DNA of 53,790 bases from an uncultured Oleiphilus sp. (GCA_913020495.1 CAJWBJ010000012.1:1-53790); one strand, 5' to 3'; positions 37,825-46,348 are shown, numbered from the stretch's first letter. A program made the numbers and translations. The notes: generated by a model not told the origin, from the letters alone.

Positions 37825-38082
37825 AGTATTTATCCCAATGGCTACAAATATAGAGATTCCTGCATAGGTTTTGAATATATCAGTACTTAGACTTAATCAC
37901 ATCAATACCCTGTTAATGATAGCAGTAAGAATGTGATATCGAGTACTTGTATTTGTGCCTAAGGTGCTTGATTACTATTCCAAAATTTGAAATGTCAGGA
38001 AAATGACCAGAACTGCTCGTTGTAATAAGTCGCGGTTCTGTTTGGATAGCTAAGGGCATAGCGCTTCGGTTTTCAAGTAATA

Positions 38083-39114
38083 TTATTCTCGGTTACTTGC
38101 CGTGCACTCAGCGCTTTTTGGGGCGAGTTTACAACGCACTTTGCGTAGAAGTTTTAAGGTTCGCTTATCATAGATACCGCGCTCTCCGAGCTCTAAACGA
38201 CTTTCCCTGAAATCTTCAACCCAGTAATCATAAAGGTGGTCGGGGATATCGATCCAGTATTTCTCAGGAATCGTAGCTTCCGGGTCTTTCAGGAATTTTA
38301 CAAACTCCGGGTATTTCTCAACAGCTTTATTTCGTGCTTTTTGGAAAAAACCTTCTGGGAATTTCTCCCAGCGCGCAATGACTTGCATGGTGATATAAAG
38401 GAAAGGTTCTTTATAGATACCGCCATCAGGTTCTAAACCTTTATGCATTTCGAAAGGTTCATAAACAATGGCTGGTGCGGCAGTAAGGTCAACAGTGCCA
38501 TTGTTGAATTTTAAAATGGAATTGAAAATGGTTGAATTAACAGGCGTGATACCATATTTTTGTGAAAGGTACTCTGATTCAGGAATACCATCAAGTACGG
38601 CCATTCGTTTTCCTGCAAAGTCCTTAGGTTGCAGAATTGAACGGTCACGAGTAAACATAAAAATAGCCCCTGCCGGTCCAATTCCCATAACCTCATACTC
38701 ACCTACACGCATTAACTTGGCAGCCTTAGGTGAACTAATAGTTTTAATGATAATGCCTAAATGTTCGTAACTTGGAATCGCTCCAATGGCGCCTAAACTG
38801 CCAGTAAAAGTATTGAATTCACGCACACGAAAACCTAGTAGATTGACGGCATCACAGCGGCCTAACTTGAATTCATCGATGGCGATGCGTTCATCGGTGT
38901 AAACTTCGTAACTCAGGTCTACTCCCCAATTAAACGCATGGATTTTAGATTCTTTCATAATTTGACCAACAGGGCCCGCCTTTCCGATAGGGTCCCAGAC
39001 GCACATGTTGATTGGAACAGTCTCTTGTGCGAATACTTGCGGGCTGATGATTGTTGCATTAGATATGATTAGAAGCAGGAATAAATTTAAAGTATTGAGA
39101 GACTTGATCATCAT
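38083..39114 (-). CDS. AdeT-like putative solute-binding protein, copy 2
   Basis: The 343-residue precursor is the paralogue of the protein at 33226-34248, with a signal peptide (about 1-29, cleavage near VFA) and the same conserved features: CVWDPIGKAG, VYTDERIAIDEFKLGRCDAV, GSLGAIGAIPS, and the C-terminal cysteines in VRCKLAP and AECTAS. The two proteins are about 90% identical but differ at many synonymous positions, so the duplication is not recent and the sequence is under purifying selection. It is a single-gene unit with its own promoter. The ligand is unknown, and no transporter gene is adjacent. Confidence 0.82.
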   Translation of the reverse strand: MMIKSLNTLNLFLLLIISNATIISPQVFAQETVPINMCVWDPIGKAGPVGQIMKESKIHAFNWGVDLSYEVYTDERIAIDEFKLGRCDAVNLLGFRVREFNTFTGSLGAIGAIPSYEHLGIIIKTISSPKAAKLMRVGEYEVMGIGPAGAIFMFTRDRSILQPKDFAGKRMAVLDGIPESEYLSQKYGITPVNSTIFNSILKFNNGTVDLTAAPAIVYEPFEMHKGLEPDGGIYKEPFLYITMQVIARWEKFPEGFFQKARNKAVEKYPEFVKFLKDPEATIPEKYWIDIPDHLYDYWVEDFRESRLELGERGIYDKRTLKLLRKVRCKLAPKSAECTASNRE

Positions 39115-39148
39115 ATATTATCGATTATTATTTGTTGAATGAGGCCTT

Positions 39149-39183
39149 ATCTTAACGAGCAACAACGCGACTGTCATGCTTAA
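39149..39183 (-). promoter_or_regulatory. Promoter of AdeT-like copy 2, conserved with copy 1
   Basis: The minus strand reads TTAAGC, -35 ATGACA, 17 bases, -10 TAAGAT, ending 34 bases before the ATG at 39114. The boxes equal those of copy 1 and the spacer differs. Confidence 0.65.
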
Positions 39184-39359
39184 AACTGTGCATAGTTCAT
39201 AATGTGAATTAAATTAATATTTATCGTTCTTTTTAAAGCTGATAATCACTGACTTTACTGCTCAGTCTTAGAATAAATTATAGAAATGAGTTATATTTCT
39301 CCCGTTAGATACGGGCTTGGAAAATCAAGTGTTCAAAAAGCTATTTTATCGGGATAAGT

Positions 39360-39830
39360 ATGACTAAATGGAATTTGGGTTGTTTGGGGTTAAAGCGATT
39401 TTGTACTTTTACTTTATTAAGTTTGATCATACATTGTTCTAATGCTTGGTCTGAAGTGTACCAATGGAAAGATGAAAACGGGCAAGTACATTTTGGTGAT
39501 CGGCCGCCAACTGGTCAGCATTCAGACAATATTTCTAGCCAGTTAGATCATATCAATATTTCTACAGACCTAAGTTCTCCAGAACTGATGTTGAAGCATG
39601 CAGAACAAAAAGAGGCCAAGCAAAATGAAAAGCGGCAAAAACTTATAGATCAACAAAAAAAAATGCCGTCATTATCTGAAGTATGTATAAATGCTAGAAA
39701 CTATCTATCAAAAATAGAAGGGCGAGTGGTGTTCACCGATGAGCAAGGTAAAGAAATGAAAGTGAGCGAGCAAGAACGAAAAAATGAAGTAATTAAATTG
39801 AAAAAAATAATTCGTCAAAAATGTCACTAA
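39360..39830 (+). CDS. DUF4124-domain exported protein
   Basis: The 156-residue precursor has a signal peptide (hydrophobic about 13-28, cleavage near AWS) followed at once by a DUF4124 module (EVYQWKDENGQVHFGDRPP, about 31-60), then a charged coiled-coil-prone tail with Lys/Gln-rich sequence and two late cysteines. DUF4124 modules occur on many gammaproteobacterial envelope proteins, and their function is unknown. GGGATA precedes the ATG. It lies 11 bases before a second DUF4124 gene and probably shares its transcript. Confidence 0.85.
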   Translation: MTKWNLGCLGLKRFCTFTLLSLIIHCSNAWSEVYQWKDENGQVHFGDRPPTGQHSDNISSQLDHINISTDLSSPELMLKHAEQKEAKQNEKRQKLIDQQKKMPSLSEVCINARNYLSKIEGRVVFTDEQGKEMKVSEQERKNEVIKLKKIIRQKCH

Positions 39831-39841
39831 GCAAAATTTAA

Positions 39842-40768
39842 ATGATGAAGATTAACTTGGTTTTCGCTTTAGCCTTATGTTGTTGTAGTTCCTCGCTTCT
39901 GGCTGAAATATATAAATATAAAGATTCTAGTGGGAAGTGGACTTTTTCGGATAAAAAGCCTGAGCTAATAGCACCTGCAAATATCGAAGAAATCAAGTAT
40001 GCCAAAACTAAGCAGAAGTTTACACGCCCCAGTTTGGATGTTGAAGCTGATGGCCGGTATATCACCTATAGGGTGCGTAATCCGTTTCATGCCATGGTCC
40101 AGTGTTTTCTTAGGTTTGATGACGATAAAGACGTAAAACGAGTTAGTAAAATGATCGCTGCTGACTCCACTAAAGTACTTTATAAATCAGAATCAAATAA
40201 GAGAAAAAGAGCTTATGATTTTTGGTGTGTGATTGGGGACCCTAAAAGTCAGCCTTTAACCTCCTTGGTTTTACCCCCTTTTTTAGACTTCAAACCGATG
40301 AGAATTAGTCAGGGATTTAAAGGTAAATTTAGCCACCACCGACAACCTAGTCTTTATGCTGTCGATATCGGCATGCCCGTGAGTACAAAAATAGTTGCGG
40401 TTAAAAAAGGTGTGGTGATAAGTACAAAAGATGATTATGCCGTAGCAGGTGTATCAAGCCCCTTTTTCTTCGATAAAGCAAATTATGTCGATATTATGCA
40501 TGATGATGGCTCTTATGCTATTTACGCGCATTTGTTGTTAGGTAGTGTAAAAGTAAAAAAAGGTCAAGCGGTAGACGCGGGGCAGGTTATTGGTTTATCA
40601 GGTAATACCGGTTATTCAACGGGACCGCATTTACACTTTGCAATTAGGCATAATGCCCGAGGCAGAACCAAATCTATTCCGTTTAAATTCACTCAACCCA
40701 ATAAGAAAGCTGTTACGCCAAAGCGTGGTGTATGGCTTCTTCCTGATACAGAATCTTTGGTTCATTGA
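39842..40768 (+). CDS. DUF4124 plus M23 peptidase-domain exported protein
   Basis: The 308-residue precursor has a signal peptide (about 1-20; cysteines CCCSSS lie within it), a DUF4124 module (about 22-60, EIYKYKDSSGKWTFSDKKP), a middle region and a C-terminal M23/LytM peptidase domain (about 155-290). Metal-site residues appear as His/Asp in FSHHRQPSLYAVDIGMP and His in GPHLHFAIRHN, so a zinc endopeptidase acting on peptidoglycan is possible. The His-Asp spacing is longer than in LytM, so activity is not certain. ATG codons at 39842 and 39845 are both possible starts. Confidence 0.86.
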   Translation: MMKINLVFALALCCCSSSLLAEIYKYKDSSGKWTFSDKKPELIAPANIEEIKYAKTKQKFTRPSLDVEADGRYITYRVRNPFHAMVQCFLRFDDDKDVKRVSKMIAADSTKVLYKSESNKRKRAYDFWCVIGDPKSQPLTSLVLPPFLDFKPMRISQGFKGKFSHHRQPSLYAVDIGMPVSTKIVAVKKGVVISTKDDYAVAGVSSPFFFDKANYVDIMHDDGSYAIYAHLLLGSVKVKKGQAVDAGQVIGLSGNTGYSTGPHLHFAIRHNARGRTKSIPFKFTQPNKKAVTPKRGVWLLPDTESLVH

Positions 40769-40882
40769 GCTAAAAAGGGGGGCAATCAGTATAAGGTGTC
40801 TTTTGAATAATGAACTGTGTTTGATTAACTATATAGAGTGGAATACTGACAATAGGCTTAGTTAGTACCACCTAGTGTTAAT

Positions 40883-40914
40883 TAGTAGCGGTGCTTTAAA
40901 AAGCACCGCTACTA
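40883..40914. terminator. Perfect 14-bp hairpin, probably a bidirectional terminator
   Basis: TAGTAGCGGTGCTT pairs perfectly with AAGCACCGCTACTA around a TAAA loop. It lies between convergent genes. No T-run follows on either side, so it may need Rho or act mainly as an RNA-stabilising end. Confidence 0.55.
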
Positions 40915-40934
40915 GCAAGATCAGTTAACGCTGA

Positions 40935-41342
40935 TTAGCAGACTTCAATCATTACCGGGTTTTCTTCACGATCAAAAATTACGTACTGAGCCATCGACTG
41001 CCCAGAAGAAAGATCATTTGTCATTTTGTTTAAGAACGGCTCCGCTTCATCAACGGTAGGTGCTACTCCATCTTTCCCGGAAAGGCCTACGGCAATCACA
41101 AAGTCCCAGTCTTTAGAGATGCTATCGGCTTCTTCTGACAGTGTTTTAAATGATTCAATTTCTTCAGGAAGCTTATCCACACACATAACGGGTGATAATG
41201 TTCCATGCTGTTCGTCATTTTTCTTTTTCTTTTTCTTTTTAGAGTCACTACTACCTTCGGCTTTGGCGAATAAAAACAATAGTCGTTGTGGTTGATCTTG
41301 TTCTGTCGCTGCGACAAGTAATTGCTCAAAGTTTGAAATCAT
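40935..41342 (-). CDS. Conserved hypothetical protein with poly-lysine tract
   Basis: The 135-residue protein matches a small family often mislabelled as ribonucleotide reductase subunit alpha. Features include LLVAATEQDQPQRLLFLFAKAEG, MCVDKLPEEIESFKTL, and WDFVIAVGLSGKDGVAPT. A run of seven lysines (residues about 35-41) comes from an A-rich tract that could slip. There are no membrane segments. The function is unknown; the family name in databases should not be taken as activity. It is a single gene convergent with the M23 gene. Confidence 0.75.
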   Translation of the reverse strand: MISNFEQLLVAATEQDQPQRLLFLFAKAEGSSDSKKKKKKKNDEQHGTLSPVMCVDKLPEEIESFKTLSEEADSISKDWDFVIAVGLSGKDGVAPTVDEAEPFLNKMTNDLSSGQSMAQYVIFDREENPVMIEVC

Positions 41343-41586
41343 TTAGCGTTAGCCTTTAAAAATTAATAGGAATAATTTATGAGCGTATAGTACCTTTTAG
41401 AGTGTCATTTTAAAATGATTCTTATCAAGCCCTGTCATTTGTTTTGCATCTGGTTATTAAGTTTTTACAAGCCTCGCAAGCTAACTATTAAGCTATAGTC
41501 AGGTGCTAGAAACTAAAACTGTCGTATTAAATGCTTTCAAGCTATATTCAGATAAAGCGACTTAACTCTATTTCGAAGAAGGGTGT

Positions 41587-42183
41587 ATGGATTTACCAGT
41601 TTTTTTAAATGCTTTGACAGCATTGTTTGTCATTATTGACCCCATTGGTACTGCGCTAATTTTTCATGCCATTGCACCGAGTGAGGTTCTACGTGTTCGA
41701 ATACAAATTGCTCTAAAAGCAATTCTTATTTCAGCGGTATTATTGGTGGCATTTGGTAATTATGGTGAAGTTTTACTCGAACAGCTAGGTATTAGCATTC
41801 ATGCTTTACGTATATCTGGCGGTTTATTACTGTTCTATACAGCGTTTAACATGGTTACCAGTGAATTGAAATTCTCAAAAGGGAGTGACATTGTTGATAT
41901 TTCAGTCTTTCCCTTATCTATCCCGTTGCTGGCAGGACCAGGCTCTTTGACAGTTTCCATTTTATTGTTTTCAAATGCGAGTCATGGAGCAGAGCGGTTA
42001 GGGGTATTGTTTGCGGTTATCATCGTTTGTGGCTTAACGTTTATCGCGATGATACTTTCTAAATATGTAAAACGCCTTATCGGGAAGACCGGAGATGAAA
42101 TTCTAAGGCGTTTTTTAGGCGTGTTATTAGCTGCATTGGCGATTCAGTTTATATTTGATGGCGCCATGAATATTATTCATTAA
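41587..42183 (+). CDS. MarC-family integral membrane protein
   Basis: The 198-residue protein has six membrane helices and the MarC/YchE-type features FVIIDPIGTALIFHAI near the N-terminus and SIPLLAGPGSLTVSILL in the middle. The family was once linked to multiple antibiotic resistance in E. coli, but that role was not supported later and the substrate is unknown. AAGGGTG lies just upstream of the ATG. Its last four bases overlap the tail of the small gene on the other strand. Confidence 0.9.
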   Translation: MDLPVFLNALTALFVIIDPIGTALIFHAIAPSEVLRVRIQIALKAILISAVLLVAFGNYGEVLLEQLGISIHALRISGGLLLFYTAFNMVTSELKFSKGSDIVDISVFPLSIPLLAGPGSLTVSILLFSNASHGAERLGVLFAVIIVCGLTFIAMILSKYVKRLIGKTGDEILRRFLGVLLAALAIQFIFDGAMNIIH

Positions 42184-42422
42184 TCGACTAAAACGGTGCC
42201 TTGTTTAAAGGGAGTTGAAGGTCTTGTTTCATCATTCACAGCCGATTTAAAAATATTCTTCACTAGGCTTTGTGATTGGAATAAATGTGAAAAATTGGTA
42301 TCGAGCGTTTGTTTCTTCAGCGTTTCGTACTGAAGCTTTTCATTTTCTATTTTTTCAAATTGTAAGGTTTGAACACGAGTTAAGTCTTGTACTGCTAGTA
42401 ACTGAGCTGCTGGCGTTGTCAT
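42180..42422 (-). CDS. Small hypothetical protein, 80 residues
   Basis: I do not recognise this protein. It is hydrophilic and mostly helical (AVQDLTRVQTLQFEKIENEK), with no signal or membrane segment, and ends in a Pro/Thr-rich tail. Its start ATG has AGG upstream (AAAGGTTTTTTATG). The end overlaps marC tail to tail by four bases. It could be a regulator-sized or structural small protein, or a spurious frame; the open frame and ribosome site slightly favour real. Confidence 0.5.
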   Translation of the reverse strand: MTTPAAQLLAVQDLTRVQTLQFEKIENEKLQYETLKKQTLDTNFSHLFQSQSLVKNIFKSAVNDETRPSTPFKQGTVLVD

Positions 42423-42542
42423 AAAAAACCTTTGTGAATACTGAATTGAAATTGACGTATGAAGTATAGAAGTTATCCTCTGGTTTGATTAGCAATAATC
42501 TGTACGGGAATGGTTAAGATTTGTTTCAAATGAATGTTGTTT

Positions 42543-42566
42543 GAGTTATTTCAATGTAAATAACTC
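42543..42566. terminator. AT-rich hairpin after alanine dehydrogenase
   Basis: GAGTTATT pairs with AATAACTC across an eight-base loop, 47 bases past the ald stop. It has no T-run and is a weak candidate. Confidence 0.3.
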
Positions 42567-42613
42567 TTAGTTATTTCTGGTGCATAGGGGGTCTATCCAC
42601 TCAGCATTCTTCT

Positions 42614-43738
42614 CTATAACAATGATTGCAAGGCTTCTTCGGGTAGAATGGCTCTCCTTCGTTGCGCCAAACCTACTGTTGAGCATGTGAGTTGATTGCG
42701 CATGATGCTTAGTCCTTGTAGTAAATCTGAATTTTCAGACAAAGCTGCTTTAATTCCTTTATTTGCTAATTCTAAGATATAGGGTAGCGTTGCATTGTTT
42801 AATGCTTGGGTTGAGGTTCTTGAAAGTGCTCCCGGCATATTAGCGACACAATAATGAACAACATTATCAACAACAAAAGTCGGTTCTGCATGAGTGGTCG
42901 GGTGAGAGGTTTCAACACAGCCTCCTTGATCAATGGCAACATCGACAATTACAGCACCTCTCTTCATTGTTTTTAGCTGCTTTCGGGCCACTAATTTTGG
43001 TGCTTCTGCGCCTGGAACAAGTACGGCGCCGATAACTAAATCTGCTAAACGGAGTTGGTCGGCCAAGGTATGTTTCGTTGAAAATAGTGTTTTTATACGG
43101 TTACCATATAATGAATCAAGGTGGCGTAAGGCATCGAGTGATTTATCTAACACGACGACATTAGCGCCTAAGCCAACAGCCATTTGTGTCGCGTTGGACC
43201 CTACGACTCCCGCACCAATAACTAATACCGTGGCAGGTTCTACGCCAGGAACGCCCCCAAGCAAGACCCCTCGGCCTTGCTGTGATTTTTCTAAGCAGTG
43301 AGCACCAGCCTGAATACTCATACGGCCTGCAACTTCAGACATTGGGGCGAGTAAAGGTAAGTGCCCATGACTATCTGTAACAGTCTCATAGGCGATGCAA
43401 GTCGCGCCGCTGGCAAGGAGTTCTTTTGTTTGAGGAATATCAGGGGCAAGGTGTAAGTAAGTAAATAATGTCTGGCCCTGATGAAGTAGCGCACGTTCCT
43501 CGGCCTGAGGTTCTTTGACTTTTATGATTAATTCAGCGGCTTTAAAAATTTCAGCCGCACTTTGGATAATGCTTGCACCAGCTGTTTTAAAGTCTGCATC
43601 TTCAAAGCCGCAGCCTACGCCTGCACTTTTTTCAACCTGAACCTCGTGACCAGCTTGGCATAATTCATGAACAGAAGCGGGTGTTAAGCCAACACGAAAC
43701 TCATTGTTTTTGATTTCTTTAGGTAAGCCAATCAGCAT
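42614..43738 (-). CDS. ald: Alanine dehydrogenase
   Basis: Ald catalyses reversible NAD-dependent deamination of L-alanine to pyruvate and ammonia. The 374-residue length from ATG 43738 (MLIGLPKEIKNNEFRVGLTP) fits the family; the in-frame ATG at 43807 would add 23 unconserved residues. Visible parts include VEKSAGVGCGFEDADF, KVKEPQ, MSEVAGRMSIQAGAHCLEK, the Rossmann VIGAGVVGSNATQMA and VIVDVAIDQGGCVE. It is a single gene. Use may be alanine catabolism or ammonium assimilation under low oxygen. Confidence 0.95.
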   Translation of the reverse strand: MLIGLPKEIKNNEFRVGLTPASVHELCQAGHEVQVEKSAGVGCGFEDADFKTAGASIIQSAAEIFKAAELIIKVKEPQAEERALLHQGQTLFTYLHLAPDIPQTKELLASGATCIAYETVTDSHGHLPLLAPMSEVAGRMSIQAGAHCLEKSQQGRGVLLGGVPGVEPATVLVIGAGVVGSNATQMAVGLGANVVVLDKSLDALRHLDSLYGNRIKTLFSTKHTLADQLRLADLVIGAVLVPGAEAPKLVARKQLKTMKRGAVIVDVAIDQGGCVETSHPTTHAEPTFVVDNVVHYCVANMPGALSRTSTQALNNATLPYILELANKGIKAALSENSDLLQGLSIMRNQLTCSTVGLAQRRRAILPEEALQSLL

Positions 43739-43901
43739 GTTTTGACCCTCAAAAATGAACGATCTATAAACACTATAAGTGTAGTTCAGAAATGAGGGTC
43801 TTGACACATCATTGATAGGCGAATCTTTTTAAAAGCTATGGCCGTGTCATATTCCTTAAAAGTTTAATAAATTCAGTGATGTGACCATACAATAAATCGA
43901 C

Positions 43902-44978
43902 TTATGCTTTGATTGATTTGGGCGATGAATACTTTAGAATTCTCTGCACAACAGTGATGTACTGCTTGCTAAGCGAACCTGTATTATAAGGAATACCATA
44001 TTTATGGCAGACAGCTTGTACTTTTATCGACATATCCGGGTAATGAGGTGCGGGTACGTCAGGGTACAAGTGGTGTTCAGTTTGGCAACTTAAATGGCCT
44101 GTTAATATATGGAACAATTTTTTTCCCTCAAGGTTTGAAGAACCTAATATTTGTCGGTAATACCATTCACCTTGTGTTTCATTTTCGATCTCTGCTGGTT
44201 GAAATGTATGGATGTCTTCAGTGAAATGGCCGCAGAAAATAATGGTAGATGTCCATAAATTACGAATGATATTAGCAATAAAATTCCCTGTCAGTACTTG
44301 CAAAGCAACTGGCCAGCAAAGTAGTGGAAAGAAAATATAATCTTTAAAAATTTGTCGCCCGGCTTTTTTAAAGAATGCATCTTTTAGCGCTTTTCGTGAG
44401 ATTGGCAGGCTGCTGACTTCGCGTCGCTTGCCCATGAATATACGTTCAGCAGCGACCTCATGATAGGCGACTCCCCATTCAAACAGAGCACTTAAACCTA
44501 AATAGTGTAAAAACTGAAAGCGATTTTTAGGCTTCCAGGGAAGGTCATCACTAAGACGAAGTGTTCCATAGCCAAAGTCTCGATCCTTACCAATTACATT
44601 GGTATAGGTATGATGTTCATGGTTGTGGTAACGCTTCCAGGAGCCACCATCGCCAGCGATATCCCATTCAAAATTACGCGAATTGATGTTTGGGTCATTC
44701 ATCCAGTCATATTGCCCGTGCATCACATTATGGCCAATTTCCATATTATCTAGAATTTTTGCCAGTGCTAATAATCCGACGCCTATTACCCATAGTGCAG
44801 GGCTAATAAACCCCAAAACCATGACTATTCGTCCGATAATTTCACTACTACGCTGAATACCTATTAAGCGTCGAATATAGCGGGCATCTTTTTCTCCAAC
44901 TTCACTCATTGCATCAGAGCGAATTTGATCAAGTTCTTCCGCGAACTGGTCTAAAGTTCTTGTATCTGGTTTTTGCAT
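43902..44978 (-). CDS. Acyl-CoA/fatty-acid desaturase (DesB-like)
   Basis: The 358-residue membrane di-iron desaturase has the three His boxes: HNVMH (83-87), HNHEHH (118-123) and TEHHLYP (His302-303). Hydrophobic segments flank them. It resembles Pseudomonas DesB and mycobacterial DesA3, which introduce a cis-9 double bond into acyl chains. I set the start at ATG 44978 with GGA eight bases upstream; a start at 45155 would overlap the reductase gene. The reductase gene precedes it by 19 bases and supplies electrons. It probably adjusts membrane fluidity and is likely regulated through the palindrome upstream of the operon. Confidence 0.92.
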   Translation of the reverse strand: MQKPDTRTLDQFAEELDQIRSDAMSEVGEKDARYIRRLIGIQRSSEIIGRIVMVLGFISPALWVIGVGLLALAKILDNMEIGHNVMHGQYDWMNDPNINSRNFEWDIAGDGGSWKRYHNHEHHTYTNVIGKDRDFGYGTLRLSDDLPWKPKNRFQFLHYLGLSALFEWGVAYHEVAAERIFMGKRREVSSLPISRKALKDAFFKKAGRQIFKDYIFFPLLCWPVALQVLTGNFIANIIRNLWTSTIIFCGHFTEDIHTFQPAEIENETQGEWYYRQILGSSNLEGKKLFHILTGHLSCQTEHHLYPDVPAPHYPDMSIKVQAVCHKYGIPYNTGSLSKQYITVVQRILKYSSPKSIKA

Positions 44979-44997
44979 GATTAATTCCTGATTTAAT

Positions 44998-46149
44998 TTA
45001 AAGTTCGAGCTCAACATGACCAACCGGTACTGAAAGGCAGAGCTGAATCTCTTCGCTTCCTGAGTCAGAGTATTGCTTGGTTTTTGTGTTATAAACCCGC
45101 CCTTGTTTTTTCTTGCAAATACATTGGTGACAAATACCGATTCGACAGCCTGCAATAGGGTTTAACCCTTCTTTTTCGGCCATATCCAAGAGAGTCTGAG
45201 GACTAGCTTCCGGTTTAAAACTTACTTGCTTATTTGAATTTAGGTAATCAACTTGAATAAACTCTTCTTCTTCAATATCGAGAGGAGAATCTTGAATGTT
45301 AATGGGAGTAGCGCCGAAATACTCAAAATGAATATTGGCTTCGGGAATAAGATTCTCTTTGAGTAAGTTGTTGGTTGTTTCAATCATTTTTGTTGGGCCG
45401 CATAGATAAACCTCTCGCTTACTTATGTCTTGGCAGAAGTTATCTAAGTGTTGCTGGCAGATTCTTCCGCTTTCTTCTGAATATATATATTTATAGTCTA
45501 GGCCGTAGCTTTCCAACATGTTTAGGTCTTGTGCAAATAAGCGTTCAGACCTGTTTTTGACATAGAAAAGTAGTTTGGATTGCTTAAACCAAGGTTCATT
45601 TTTATATTCTTTTAAAAGTGGTCGAATGGCGGTGATACCACTACCAGCCGCAATAAACAGTTTTCGAGTTGTGTTTTGTCTCAGCGTAAAACCGCCATTG
45701 GCTTGAGATAAATACACTGTGCTTTCTGGGTGAAGGTTTGAGCGTAGCCACGGGGTAAAAATACCATTCTCTTGACTCCGAATGGTTAACTCAATTTTAC
45801 CACTGGCTTTAAAATAAGATGGCTCTGATGAAATACTGAATGTACGGGTTATCAATGATCCGTTTTTTTCTGCGCTTAACTGCACAAACTGACCGGCCCT
45901 GAATGGTTTCCAGTTTGAGCTGGGTTTGAGGACTAAAGTGTAAATGCTTTCGCTTTCTTTGCGAACGCATGTGACTTTAGCGCTTAGATGATTACTTTTC
46001 CAATCCTTTTTAAATAGTTGAATGATTGGTTCAAGGTATGCGATGAAACTGCTTGTATTGGTGAGTGTTCTAGCTAAAGTTGGTATAAATTTATTATTAA
46101 AATAAGCTAAAAACCTATTCAAAAAAGTACTGTTTATTGCATTGAACAT
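44998..46149 (-). CDS. Ferredoxin-type oxidoreductase for the desaturase (DesC-like)
   Basis: The 383-residue protein carries an FAD-binding barrel (about 60-160, TRTFSISSEP), an NAD(P)-binding domain (about 165-275, FIAAGSGITAIRPLL; YLCGPTKMIE) and a C-terminal plant-type [2Fe-2S] domain with Cys335, Cys340, Cys343 and Cys371 (CRIGICHQC). This is the electron donor for the adjacent desaturase, as with DesC of Pseudomonas. The start is set at ATG 46149 because GGAG lies six bases upstream; ATG 46161 overlaps it. It is the first gene of the pair. Confidence 0.9.
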   Translation of the reverse strand: MFNAINSTFLNRFLAYFNNKFIPTLARTLTNTSSFIAYLEPIIQLFKKDWKSNHLSAKVTCVRKESESIYTLVLKPSSNWKPFRAGQFVQLSAEKNGSLITRTFSISSEPSYFKASGKIELTIRSQENGIFTPWLRSNLHPESTVYLSQANGGFTLRQNTTRKLFIAAGSGITAIRPLLKEYKNEPWFKQSKLLFYVKNRSERLFAQDLNMLESYGLDYKYIYSEESGRICQQHLDNFCQDISKREVYLCGPTKMIETTNNLLKENLIPEANIHFEYFGATPINIQDSPLDIEEEEFIQVDYLNSNKQVSFKPEASPQTLLDMAEKEGLNPIAGCRIGICHQCICKKKQGRVYNTKTKQYSDSGSEEIQLCLSVPVGHVELEL

Positions 46150-46170
46150 ATCTGTCTCCATAAATTCGGG

Positions 46171-46182
46171 GTACAGTTGTAC
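46171..46182. promoter_or_regulatory. FabR/DesT-like operator palindrome
   Basis: GTACAGTTGTAC is a perfect GTACA/TGTAC inverted repeat with a two-base spacer, 22 bases before the reductase start. FabR sites in E. coli contain GTACAnnTGT. A direct repeat AAAGTCTA (46188-46195 and 46197-46204) lies just beyond it. Confidence 0.5.
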
Positions 46183-46348
46183 TCTAAAAAGTCTAGAAAG
46201 TCTACTCAGGTTGGTGAAAAGTGGTATTAATGTTTGATCGTTTTTACGTGCTTGTTCAGTGCATGAGGCGGGGCGAACTAAATTTGACGGAATGATAAAG
46301 TTTAAATTGGAAGGTATTGGTTATGATATAAGGTGTTTAGCTTGAGTC

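Noticed and set aside
33226-39114. A composite transposon formed by the repeated AdeT-like genes
   Set aside because: No transposase, terminal inverted repeats or target-site duplication can be seen, and the copies have diverged at synonymous sites.
43738-43807. A longer alanine dehydrogenase starting at 43807
   Set aside because: The added 23 residues are not part of the family, which begins at MLIGLPKEIK.
44978-45155. A longer desaturase starting at 45155
   Set aside because: It would overlap the reductase coding region by over 150 bases, and the extra residues look unlike the family. ATG 44978 has a ribosome site.
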